The notes under the pieces: generated by a model | What the model saw: the letters and a program-made list of their open reading frames with translations, nothing else | Database searches by the model: none | Told to the model about the DNA's origin: nothing | Translations under genes and position numbers: made by a program | NCBI GenBank assembly: GCA_900765115.1 | Contig: CAAFQK010000104.1 | Coordinates: forward strand, 1 to 9,771 | From: an uncultured Collinsella sp. | GTDB lineage: Bacteria; Actinomycetota; Coriobacteriia; Coriobacteriales; Coriobacteriaceae | DNA: 9,771 nt | Direction of reading: 5' to 3' | Part shown: positions 1 to 8,962 of the stretch, piece after piece | How positions within the stretch are numbered: position 1 is the first letter of the stretch | Layout of the letters: every line of letters begins with the position of its first letter

Positions 1-75
1 GCCCCCCGTGCCCCCGGGGCGGGGGGGGGCGCTCCCCCCGTGCGGAAAAGGTGTGGGGGGGCTCCCTTGGCCCCC
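1..75. repeat. G/C homopolymer-rich low-complexity stretch
   Basis: This edge is made almost only of short G and C runs: C at 2-7, C at 11-15, G at 21-29, C at 34-39, G at 55-61 and C at 71-75. The 10-mer CCCCCCGTGC occurs twice, at 2-11 and 34-43. The G runs can pair with neighbouring C runs (for example 21-29 with 34-39, or 55-61 with 71-75), so it may be the remains of a terminator for a gene left of the window. There is no T-tract to confirm that, and no coding signal. Homopolymer runs are prone to sequencing length errors. Confidence 0.5.
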
Positions 76-109
76 GGCCTGCGGCTACTAAGGGGTCGAT
101 GCGTTCAAG

Positions 110-178
110 AAGTTGCGGTGAAATAGGGACTGTTTTAGCAGTTAAAAGCCCTAATCAGTCCCTATTTCACCGCAACTT
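110..178. repeat. perfect 23-bp inverted repeat with 23-nt centre
   Basis: The arms 110-132 and 156-178 are exact reverse complements over 23 bases, starting AAGTTGCGGTGAAATAGGG on the left. The centre, 133-155, holds a smaller stem (TTTTA 133-137 with TAAAA 143-147). No T-tract follows on either strand, so it is not a standard intrinsic terminator. It lies about 95 bases before the start of the zinc-ribbon protein gene. The outermost 8 bases of the right arm (CGCAACTT, 171-178) recur at 198-205, next to the self-complementary GTTGCGCAAC (194-203). It is most likely a REP- or MITE-like palindromic element or a regulatory hairpin; the sequence alone cannot decide. Confidence 0.8.
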
Positions 179-272
179 ATATTGGAGCTCATTGTTGCGC
201 AACTTTGGTTAGGGATATCGCTTTACAGTTGAGTTAGATAGATGGATGGTTCTAGGCTCGCTGGAGGTTGGT

Positions 273-1541
273 ATGGTTTGTCCGTATTGTGGTGCTGAGC
301 TTGCTGATGGGGCTCGGTTTTGTGTGGGATGTGGGGCTGCACTTGACGGGACACAGGCTATGCCCGTAGCCAACCCTGCGGTTGCGCCGGCACCTGTGGG
401 TTCGCCCGCCCCCAGCAAAAAGCCCAAGAAAGGCGTCGTGATCGCTATCGTCTGCGCGGCGGTAATCGTTGTTGGCGGGGGCGGTGGGCTGGCGTATCAC
501 CTGTATCAGCAGCATGTTCAGGAGCAGGAGCAGTATGAGTCGGCGCATTCCAAGCATGCGCTCGTGGTGAGTGTAAAGGCTGAAGGTTGGGACACCGATA
601 ACGGCGCTTCTCGTGTGCCGGTGCGCGTAAAGGGCAAGACGGTCGACGGAAAGAAGGTCGACAAGGTCGAATATGTTGCCTCTGACGGCTCGGGCATCAA
701 ACTTATCCAGGGCAAGTACACGTTCAAGGCGGCAGGCTCCCCCATCGCCGCCGATGGCACTATCTACCAGGTGCCTTGCACAAAGGCCGAGCTCACGCTC
801 GACGACGCTTTTGCCAAGGGCGAGAAGATTGACTTGGCAGAACTCGCCGAGCAGGATTCGGTTTTGGACTTTACACCCATCGATGCTGTCAACGTGACCG
901 ACGACGAGATCAACGACGCCGTGACACTCGCCATGGCATACAAGGGCAAGGACGCGCCCAACGTCGATGCACTGCAACACGCCGCAACGAACCGCCGCGA
1001 CACCGCCGTCACGGCCAAGAAAGCCGCCGAAGAGGAAGCGGCGCGCCAAGCCGAGGAACAGCGCAAAGCCGCCGCACGCCACATCGAGGCCCAAACCTTC
1101 AGTGTCGACCTGCCCGAGTACTGGGATGGTAGGGTCACGGCAAAGGTCAACGGAGATTCGATAGGGCTGTACTCAACCGCCTATCCCGACAAATACATCG
1201 GCAGTCTTACCGGATATGACCATGAGGTATGGGGTGGCGGCGATATCGGTGGCGGGTGTGTAAAGGACATCAACCTCGGCGGCGGTCGCTATGTAGAAAT
1301 ATGGATTACGCGCTGGTCCTACGACGCCGCGATGGCTCATCTTTCCAAATTCTCATCGAGCTCGAGCGCCTGCTCTGATGATGCCGCCCGCGAGACTCTC
1401 GATTTACAGTCCTTGGGAGCCATCTCATTCGATACCATCGTCTCCGAAATGAAAGCGACAAGCGCGCAGGAATCCAAAACGCTCTTCAAGGCAGACGACA
1501 TCTTTGCCGGCATCTTGGCCCCGACCGTAAAACCTCTCTAG
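273..1541 (+). CDS. zinc-ribbon, single-pass membrane protein with outer domain (hypothetical)
   Basis: The predicted protein is 422 residues. An N-terminal zinc ribbon has C3, C6, C17 and C20 (CPYC...CVGC). A Pro/Ala linker (about 31-53) leads to one membrane segment at about 54-74, ending in a run of five glycines. The rest, about 350 residues, probably lies outside the cell with the ribbon inside. It holds a basic beta-type region (about 95-170), an Ala/Glu/Arg coiled coil (about 245-272), and a C-terminal module starting LPEYWDGRVTAKV (280-292). I recall similar modules in other coriobacterial surface proteins. No catalytic motif is visible and the function is unknown; envelope sensing or anchoring is only a guess. 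The start at 273 is preferred because GGAGG (263-267) sits 5 bases upstream. The earlier in-frame ATG at 246 has no comparable site. The first codons use more T-ending codons than the rest. The stop is TAG. Confidence 0.85.
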   Translation: MVCPYCGAELADGARFCVGCGAALDGTQAMPVANPAVAPAPVGSPAPSKKPKKGVVIAIVCAAVIVVGGGGGLAYHLYQQHVQEQEQYESAHSKHALVVSVKAEGWDTDNGASRVPVRVKGKTVDGKKVDKVEYVASDGSGIKLIQGKYTFKAAGSPIAADGTIYQVPCTKAELTLDDAFAKGEKIDLAELAEQDSVLDFTPIDAVNVTDDEINDAVTLAMAYKGKDAPNVDALQHAATNRRDTAVTAKKAAEEEAARQAEEQRKAAARHIEAQTFSVDLPEYWDGRVTAKVNGDSIGLYSTAYPDKYIGSLTGYDHEVWGGGDIGGGCVKDINLGGGRYVEIWITRWSYDAAMAHLSKFSSSSSACSDDAARETLDLQSLGAISFDTIVSEMKATSAQESKTLFKADDIFAGILAPTVKPL

Positions 1542-1568
1542 CTTCTTTCCCTGCCGTCTCCAAACGCA

Positions 1569-1606
1569 AAGCCGGGGTGCCCCCCACATGGAAGGCACCC
1601 CGGCTT
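1569..1606. terminator. bidirectional intrinsic terminator between convergent genes
   Basis: Arms AAGCCGGGGTGCC (1569-1581) and GGCACCCCGGCTT (1594-1606) pair perfectly over 13 bp with a 12-nt loop. On the + strand TATTTATTG follows. On the - strand the stem runs into TTTGCGTTTGG. The hairpin lies between the end of the zinc-ribbon gene (1541) and the end of the transketolase C-terminal gene (1660), so it can serve both converging transcripts. Confidence 0.85.
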
Positions 1607-1659
1607 ATTTATTGCCCAATACGGGAACGGCTCTCAAATTAAGGCCAACGCAAAATGCC

Positions 1660-2601
1660 TTAGGCCAGGAACTCCTTGGTGGTCGCCACGATGTTGGCGG
1701 CGTCCAGGCCGTACTTGTGCAGGAGCTCGGCACCCGGACCGGACTCGCCGAAGGTATCGTTGACGCCAATCTTCTTAAGCGGCGTCGGGCACTGCTCGCA
1801 CAGGACGTCGGCGACGGCGCTGCCCAGGCCACCGATCACGGAGTGCTCCTCGACGGTCACGACGTGACCGGTCTTGGTGGCGCTCTTGACGATCAGGTCG
1901 GCATCGATGGGCTTGATGGTGTGCATGTTGATGACCTCGACATCGATGCCCTCGGCAGCAAGCTGCTCAGCGGCATCGAGCGCCTCGCCGACCATCAGGC
2001 CGCAGGCGATGATGGTGACGTCGGTGCCCTCGCGCATGACGATGCCTTTGCCTACCTCGAACTTGTAGGTCTCGGGGTCGTTGATAACCGGCGAGGCTAG
2101 ACGGGCGAAGCGCATATACACGGGGCCGTCGCACTCGTAGGCGGCGCGCGTCACGGCGCGGGCCTCGACATCGTCGGCGGGAACAATCACGGTCATGCCG
2201 GGGATGACGCGCATCAGGGCGATATCCTCGCAGCACTGGTGCGTGGCGCCGTCCTCGCCCACCGAGATACCGGCGTGCGTGGCACCGATCTTAACGTTAA
2301 GGTGCGGATAACCGATGGAGTTGCGGACCTGCTCAAAGGCGCGGCCAGCAGCGAACATGGCAAAGCTGCTCGCGAAGGCGACGCGGCCGGTGGTTGCGAT
2401 ACCGGCGGCAACACCCATCAGGTTGCTCTCGGCAATGCCCACATCGAAGAAGCGGTCGGGGCAGGCTGCCTTGAACTTGCCGGTCTGCGTGGCGGCGGCC
2501 AGGTCGGCGTCGAGGACCACAAAGTCATCGTGCTCGTTGGCGAGCTCGACGAGGGCCTCGCCGTAGCTTACGCGCGTGGCGATTTTCTTGACGTCTGCCA
2601 T
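1660..2601 (-). CDS. transketolase, C-terminal subunit (split transketolase)
   Basis: The protein is 313 residues and matches the pyrimidine-binding plus C-terminal halves of transketolase. With the preceding gene product it should form a complete thiamine-diphosphate enzyme moving two-carbon ketol units between sugar phosphates in the non-oxidative pentose phosphate pathway (cytoplasm). Residues 53-60 read DVGIAESN, where E58 matches the glutamate that activates the cofactor. GATHQ (118-122) corresponds to the family GPTHQ-type active-site segment. The C-terminal regulatory-like domain starts near residue 190. The ATG at 2601 is chosen because GAGGAG lies 7 bases upstream. A longer open frame up to 2658 would overlap the upstream gene and lacks support. 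Only one base separates it from the TAG of the N-terminal subunit gene, so translation is probably coupled. 1-deoxyxylulose-5-phosphate synthase is unlikely because that enzyme is a single long chain. The stop is TAA. Confidence 0.93.
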   Translation of the reverse strand: MADVKKIATRVSYGEALVELANEHDDFVVLDADLAAATQTGKFKAACPDRFFDVGIAESNLMGVAAGIATTGRVAFASSFAMFAAGRAFEQVRNSIGYPHLNVKIGATHAGISVGEDGATHQCCEDIALMRVIPGMTVIVPADDVEARAVTRAAYECDGPVYMRFARLASPVINDPETYKFEVGKGIVMREGTDVTIIACGLMVGEALDAAEQLAAEGIDVEVINMHTIKPIDADLIVKSATKTGHVVTVEEHSVIGGLGSAVADVLCEQCPTPLKKIGVNDTFGESGPGAELLHKYGLDAANIVATTKEFLA

Positions 2602-2602
2602 C

Positions 2603-3433
2603 CTAGAGCTCCTCTCCGGCGGCCGTGAGCTCTGCCATGGCCTGCTCAAACTGTTCATCGTTGGGGGCCTTGCCGTGCCAACCCACCTGGTTCTCCATAA
2701 AGGAAACGCCCTTGCCCTTCATGGTCTCGGCGATAATGGCGGTCGGCTGACCCTTGGTGGCGCGGGCCTCGGCAAAGGCGGCGCGGATCTGATCGAAATC
2801 GTTGCCGTCGGCGAGCTCCACCACATGGAACTTGAAGGCGCGGAACTTGTCGGCGAGCGGCATGGGGTCGTTGACCTCCTCGACGGGGCCGTCGATCTGC
2901 AGGCCGTTGTGGTCGACGATCACGCAGAGGTTATCGAGCTGCTGGTTGCCGGCAAACATGGCGGCCTCCCAGACCTGGCCCTCCTCGCTCTCGCCGTCGC
3001 CCAGCAGGGCGTACGTGCGATAGTCATCGCCCCAGTGCTTGGCGGCAACGGCCATGCCCACAGCGGCGGAGATGCCCTGGCCGAGCGAACCGGTGGACAT
3101 GTCAACGCCCGGGGTGTCGTTCATGTTGGGGTGACCCTGCAGGTGGCTGCCGATGTGGCGCAGCGTCTCGAGATCCTCCTTGGGAAAGAACCCGCGCTCG
3201 GCGAGCACGGCGTACAGACCAGGCGCGCAGTGGCCCTTGGAAAGCACGAAGCGATCGCGGTCGGCCTTGCGGGGGTCGGCCGGGTCGACGTTCATTTCCT
3301 CAAAGTACAGATAGGTCATGATGTCGGCAGCGCCGAGCGAACCGCCCGGATGGCCGGACTTGGCAGCGTGCACGCCGGTGACGATGCCCTTCCTTACCTC
3401 GTTGGCAACCTTTTTGAGCTCTTCGTCGCTCAT
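2603..3433 (-). CDS. transketolase, N-terminal subunit (split transketolase)
   Basis: The protein is 276 residues and is the diphosphate-binding half of transketolase. GHPGG (27-31), SKGHCAPGLY (65-74) and GDG at 145-147, with N176 at the end of the thiamine-diphosphate/metal motif, are in the family order and spacing. The product pairs with the 313-residue subunit encoded just downstream. Split transketolases of this size are common in Gram-positive anaerobes and archaea. The ATG at 3433 has AAAGGA 7 bases upstream. The 207-base gap to the YitT-family gene (3434-3640) has an AT-rich patch around 3510-3580 suited to a promoter, but no clean -35/-10 pair was found. A weak 5-bp hairpin (AACCG/CGGTT, about 3583-3601) lies there without a U-tract. 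The pair is therefore probably its own operon. The stop is TAG. Confidence 0.93.
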   Translation of the reverse strand: MSDEELKKVANEVRKGIVTGVHAAKSGHPGGSLGAADIMTYLYFEEMNVDPADPRKADRDRFVLSKGHCAPGLYAVLAERGFFPKEDLETLRHIGSHLQGHPNMNDTPGVDMSTGSLGQGISAAVGMAVAAKHWGDDYRTYALLGDGESEEGQVWEAAMFAGNQQLDNLCVIVDHNGLQIDGPVEEVNDPMPLADKFRAFKFHVVELADGNDFDQIRAAFAEARATKGQPTAIIAETMKGKGVSFMENQVGWHGKAPNDEQFEQAMAELTAAGEEL

Positions 3434-3640
3434 TGTGCCTTCCTTTCATCCTCTTTAGACAAGATGCGCACGGCACAGAAGGTCGTCCCAACCCAGCCGC
3501 GATGCACGTACGCCATTCATTATGCTGGAAACTGGAAGCTTTACCAGAGTATTTATCATTATTTGAACAATTGAGCAGGCAGAACCGCTGATGAAACGGT
3601 TTATCAATGTGAACGTCTTTTGGATGGAACGCAGTCGACC

Positions 3641-4531
3641 CTACGCGTTAATGTCCTTGAAACCTTCGCCGAAGGTTTCCGTAACGTCGGCCACGGTCAC
3701 GATGGCGCGCGGGTCGCGCTCGCGCACAATGGTCTTGAGCGTGTTGAGCTCGCGACGACTCACGATTACCATGATCACCGGCTTCTCGGCACCCGAGTAC
3801 ATGCCGGTCGCCTTAAACTTGGTGCAGCCGCGACCCAGGCCATACATGATGTCGGCCGCAATATCGGGAAACTTGTCCGAGATGATGAGTACCATACGGC
3901 GTCTGTTGCCGCCGTCGACCACGGCATCAATCACGTAGCCGCTAATGACCATCGAAAGGCCCGCATACAGCGCGTTTTCGACCGAGAAGACCGGGGCCGA
4001 CAGCGCGCACACGGCAACATCGATCGCCATGACGGTCGAGCCAACCGGCAGCGATGTGTTGCGCGAGATAATCTGACCGATGGTGTCTGAGCCACCAGTG
4101 TTGGCACCGGCGCGCAGCACCATGCCGTAGCCGATGCCCGTGATAATGCCGCCCCACATAGCGGGCAGCATCAGGTCGGCATGTGCCAGCGGCGCCACAA
4201 ACGGAGCAAACAGGTCGGTGAAGAAGCCCAGCAGCACAAAGCCCGTCGCCGTCTGGACCACGTAGAACATGCCACCCTCGCGCATAACGACCAGCAGCAG
4301 CAAGGCATTCATCACGATGGTTTGAATACCGACAGGCAGCGAGATGCCATGCGAGGCGCCGACCGCCTGGATAATCGTGGCGAGACCCGTAACGCCGCCG
4401 GCAGCAAGACCGTTGGGAATCAAAAATAGATCCGTCGCGATAGCGGCCAGAGCGCAGCCCAGCATAATCTTGGGCAGATCGTGAAAGAAGTTCAGCGAAA
4501 GAATGCGCTTGATGTCCAGACGATATGCCAT
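3641..4531 (-). CDS. YitT-family integral membrane protein (DUF161 + DUF2179)
   Basis: The 296-residue protein has about five or six hydrophobic membrane segments between residues 20 and 195, for example around 58-83, 88-110, 122-142 and 157-193. NTGGSDTIGQ (144-153) matches the conserved YitT-family signature. A soluble C-terminal domain of DUF2179 type covers about 200-290 (KFKATGMYSG, then EKPVIMVIVSRREL). The family lies in the cytoplasmic membrane and its substrate is not established, so no transport role is claimed. The ATG at 4531 is chosen over an in-frame GTG at 4555 because GGGAGG sits 4 bases upstream of the ATG. The GTG start would lie inside the hairpin just upstream. The leader is unusual: a stem-loop with six U residues ends right before the ribosome binding site. 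A TAGAAT -10-like box is at 4592-4597, with no good -35. The stop is TAG. Confidence 0.9.
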   Translation of the reverse strand: MAYRLDIKRILSLNFFHDLPKIMLGCALAAIATDLFLIPNGLAAGGVTGLATIIQAVGASHGISLPVGIQTIVMNALLLLVVMREGGMFYVVQTATGFVLLGFFTDLFAPFVAPLAHADLMLPAMWGGIITGIGYGMVLRAGANTGGSDTIGQIISRNTSLPVGSTVMAIDVAVCALSAPVFSVENALYAGLSMVISGYVIDAVVDGGNRRRMVLIISDKFPDIAADIMYGLGRGCTKFKATGMYSGAEKPVIMVIVSRRELNTLKTIVRERDPRAIVTVADVTETFGEGFKDINA

Positions 4532-4543
4532 GCTGCCTCCCTC

Positions 4544-4569
4544 AAAAAAGCGCACCCAAACGAGTGCGC
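4544..4569 (-). terminator. intrinsic terminator or attenuator between prfB and the YitT gene
   Basis: Read on the - strand, GCGCAC (4564-4569) and GTGCGC (4550-4555) form a 6-bp perfect stem with an 8-nt loop, followed by six T residues (4549-4544). This is the classic intrinsic-terminator layout. It lies about 93 bases after the prfB stop, so it probably ends secA-prfB transcripts. The T-tract stops only 3 bases before the GGGAGG ribosome binding site of the YitT-family gene. If that gene is transcribed from a promoter upstream of the hairpin, the element also works as an attenuator in its leader. Confidence 0.8.
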
Positions 4570-4661
4570 CTTGAACTTCTTACTGTATTCGATTCTACCG
4601 ATTCACCGAGCAAATACCACCCCTGCGAAGTGTTTGCATCGACCCGGAGCCAACCATGTGC

Positions 4662-5809
4662 CTAGGCGTCCGAGCCTTCCGCATCGGCGTTGCCGGTTGC
4701 CCAGCGATGGTAGCCGATCACAAACGGATCCAGATCGCCATCGTCGAGAACGGCCTCGACGTTGCTGGTCTCCACGCCCGTACGCAGGTCCTTGACCATC
4801 TGATACGGGTAGAGCACATAGCTGCGAATCTGGTTGCCAAAACCGATCGTGGTCTTGGGTCCACGAATCTCGTCGAGCGCCTCGGCGCGCTTCTCGAGCT
4901 CGATCTCGTACAGACGGGCCTTGAGAATCTGCATGCACGCGGCCTTGTTCTGAATCTGGCTGCGCTCGTTTTGGCAAGTGACAACGATGCCGCTGGGAAA
5001 ATGCGTAACGCGTACGGCGGAGTCGGTGGTGTTGACGCCCTGGCCGCCCGGGCCGCTCGCGTGATACACGTCCACGCGGATATCGTCGGGACTGATCTCG
5101 ATGTCGATATCGTCAGGCAGCACGGGGATGACCTCGACGCCGGCAAACGTGGTCTGGCGGCGCTTCTTGTCGTCGGTGGGGCTAATGCGCACCAGACGGT
5201 GGACGCCGGCCTCGGCGCGCAGCATGCCAAACGCGTCCTTTCCCTCGACGGTAAAGGTCGCACGGTCGATGCCGATGACCTCAGCCGCGGGGCAGTCGTT
5301 AATCGTGACCTTCCAGCCGCGACGCTGGCAGTACTTCATGTACATCTTAAAAAGCATGAAGGTCCAGTCCTGCGCCTCCAGACCGCCCTGTCCGGGCTTG
5401 ATGGTCACAATCGCGTCGCCGTGATCGAACTCACCGGTAAACCAGCTCGAAAGCTCGAGCTCGTCGATAGCGCGGGCCAGGCGTTCTGCCGTAGCGGCAG
5501 CCTCCTCGCGCAATGCGGCAGCATCGGGGTCGTCGCCCATCTCCTCGGCAAGCTCCAGCGCCGCGCGGGCGTCAGATAGCTCGCCGCGCGCGGTATCCAC
5601 GGCAGCGATATCTTCCTTGGCGCGAGCGATCTCCTCCATGGTGGCGCGAGCGGCGTCGGCGTCATCCCAAAAGCCGGGGGCCACGCTTTTGGCCTCGAGC
5701 TCAGTCACGCGCGTGCGCTTCTCGTCCAAATGAAGATACGACTCGACCTCGCCGAGCCGGTCCGCAAACGCGTCCAACTCGGCGGGCGTTACCTCTAAAG
5801 CCTCGGCCA

Positions 5810-5810
<1 letters not shown>
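4662..5810 (-). CDS. prfB: peptide chain release factor 2 (RF2), SPT variant
   Basis: The 382-residue protein is a class I release factor that frees finished proteins from the ribosome at stop codons; RF2 reads UAA and UGA. The N-terminal helical domain is about 1-115. The GGQ motif that triggers peptidyl-tRNA hydrolysis is G255-G256-Q257 in SGPGGQGVNTTDSAVR, a form I recall from actinobacterial RF2. The codon-recognition tripeptide, normally Ser-Pro-Phe in RF2, reads Ser-Pro-Thr (210-212, bases 5175-5183) inside LVRISPTDDKKRRQTTF. RF1 would carry Pro-x-Thr in a different context, and the rest of the sequence is clearly RF2. There is no in-frame TGA frameshift site: codons 26-29 read CTT CAT TTG GAC where the CTT TGA C site usually lies. 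The ATG at 5810 has AGGA 7 bases upstream and overlaps the secA stop by one base (TAATG), so the genes are translationally coupled. secA-prfB adjacency is also known from Bacillus. The stop is TAG. Confidence 0.95.
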
Positions 5811-8617
<2,807 letters not shown>

Positions 8618-8780
8618 GTGGTTTTCCTTTTTGGCCATCGCCCACGCCATGCAGCCTCGGGCGAGTTAAACACAGATAAATGTACTTTAGCCAAACAGGA
8701 CGCGGCCTATACGGTCGACCTCGACCGCCACGTAATAACTACGACCCGACCGACCTGCCAAAAAGGGACTGGTTTAATTT

Positions 8781-8808
8781 GACAGCTTTTATCTGGGAAA
8801 ACGCTGTC
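8781..8808. repeat. short inverted repeat upstream of secA
   Basis: GACAGC followed by TTTT (8781-8790) pairs with AAAACGCTGTC (8798-8808), with one bulged base and a 7-nt loop. There is no T-tract on either strand. It is nested inside a possible larger stem formed by GGGAC plus TGGTTT (8765-8775) with AAACCA plus GTCCC (8827-8840). The right part, CTGGGAAAACGCTGTCTC (8793-8810), recurs in diverged form at 9558-9575. Confidence 0.55.
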
Positions 8809-8818
8809 TCTCTGCCAT

Positions 8819-8885
8819 TTGGCGCAAACCAATCCGTCCCCTTCGTACCAATCTGGTGCCATGGAGACAGGTTCGTTTGCACCAA
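8819..8885. repeat. 67-nt imperfect palindrome, ungapped
   Basis: Arms 8819-8850 and 8854-8885 are 32 bases each around a 3-nt centre (ATC). Aligned without gaps they give 24 Watson-Crick pairs, 2 G-T pairs and 6 mismatches. Three mismatches are C-A on the + strand, which become G-U wobbles in RNA from the - strand, so the - strand RNA fold is slightly better. The outer ends are TTGGCGCAAAC and GTTTGCACCAA; the inner stem is ACCA/TGGT. It begins just after the rpmE terminator and lies about 200 bases before secA. There is no U-tract, so it is not a simple terminator. A REP-like element or a structured leader is possible. Confidence 0.75.
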
Positions 8886-8892
8886 TAAAGGA

Positions 8893-8928
8893 AAAGGGCC
8901 GCGCACCCAAATGGATACGCGGCCCTTT
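8893..8928 (-). terminator. intrinsic terminator of rpmE
   Basis: AAAGGGCCGCG (8893-8903) and CGCGGCCCTTT (8918-8928) pair perfectly over 11 bp with a 14-nt loop. On the - strand the stem runs into TTTTCCTTTATT. It starts 34 bases after the rpmE stop codon and should end the rpmE transcript. Confidence 0.88.
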
Positions 8929-8962
8929 AGCCATGAATGCGAGTGTTTGCTCAGCGAGCTAT

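Larger units (their letters stand above)
8618..8962. other. 345-base intergenic region between rpmE and secA
   Basis: No gene is supported here. In the direction of transcription (right to left) it holds the rpmE terminator (8893-8928), a 67-nt imperfect palindrome (8819-8885), a short inverted repeat (8781-8808), a 16-bp palindrome CGGTCGACCTCGACCG (8712-8727), and the secA ribosome binding site (about 8626-8631). A TATAGG -10-like box (8706-8711 on the + strand as CCTATA) sits directly beside the 16-bp palindrome, but no matching -35 box is visible. Open frames across the region are best explained as chance. Confidence 0.7.

Noticed and set aside
246..248. Upstream ATG as start of the zinc-ribbon protein
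   Set aside because: No ribosome binding site precedes it. The ATG at 273 has GGAGG at proper spacing and directly precedes the zinc-ribbon motif.
252..1094. A - strand open frame of 280 codons opposite the zinc-ribbon gene
   Set aside because: The + strand frame has a zinc ribbon, a membrane segment and a ribosome binding site. The antisense product has no features.
1588..2100. A + strand open frame of 170 codons starting in the terminator loop
   Set aside because: The start lies in the terminator hairpin and the rest is antisense to the transketolase C-terminal gene.
2576..3574. A + strand open frame of 332 codons opposite the transketolase N-terminal gene
   Set aside because: It is antisense to a clear transketolase subunit, has no recognisable domain and no good ribosome binding site.
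5175..5183. The prfB product being RF1 (prfA) rather than RF2
   Set aside because: The surrounding sequence (GVHRLVRIS, then RRQTTFAGVEV, and the IRSYVLYPYQMVKDLRT C-terminus) is RF2-type, and secA-prfB linkage agrees. Only the tripeptide is unusual.
8779..8784. A perfect TTGACA on the + strand, and another at 9684-9689
   Set aside because: Neither has a -10-like box at 16-18 bases downstream and no + strand gene follows.
8707..8934. A - strand open frame of 75 codons between rpmE and secA
   Set aside because: It overlaps the rpmE terminator and the 67-nt palindrome, has no ribosome binding site and no family resemblance.
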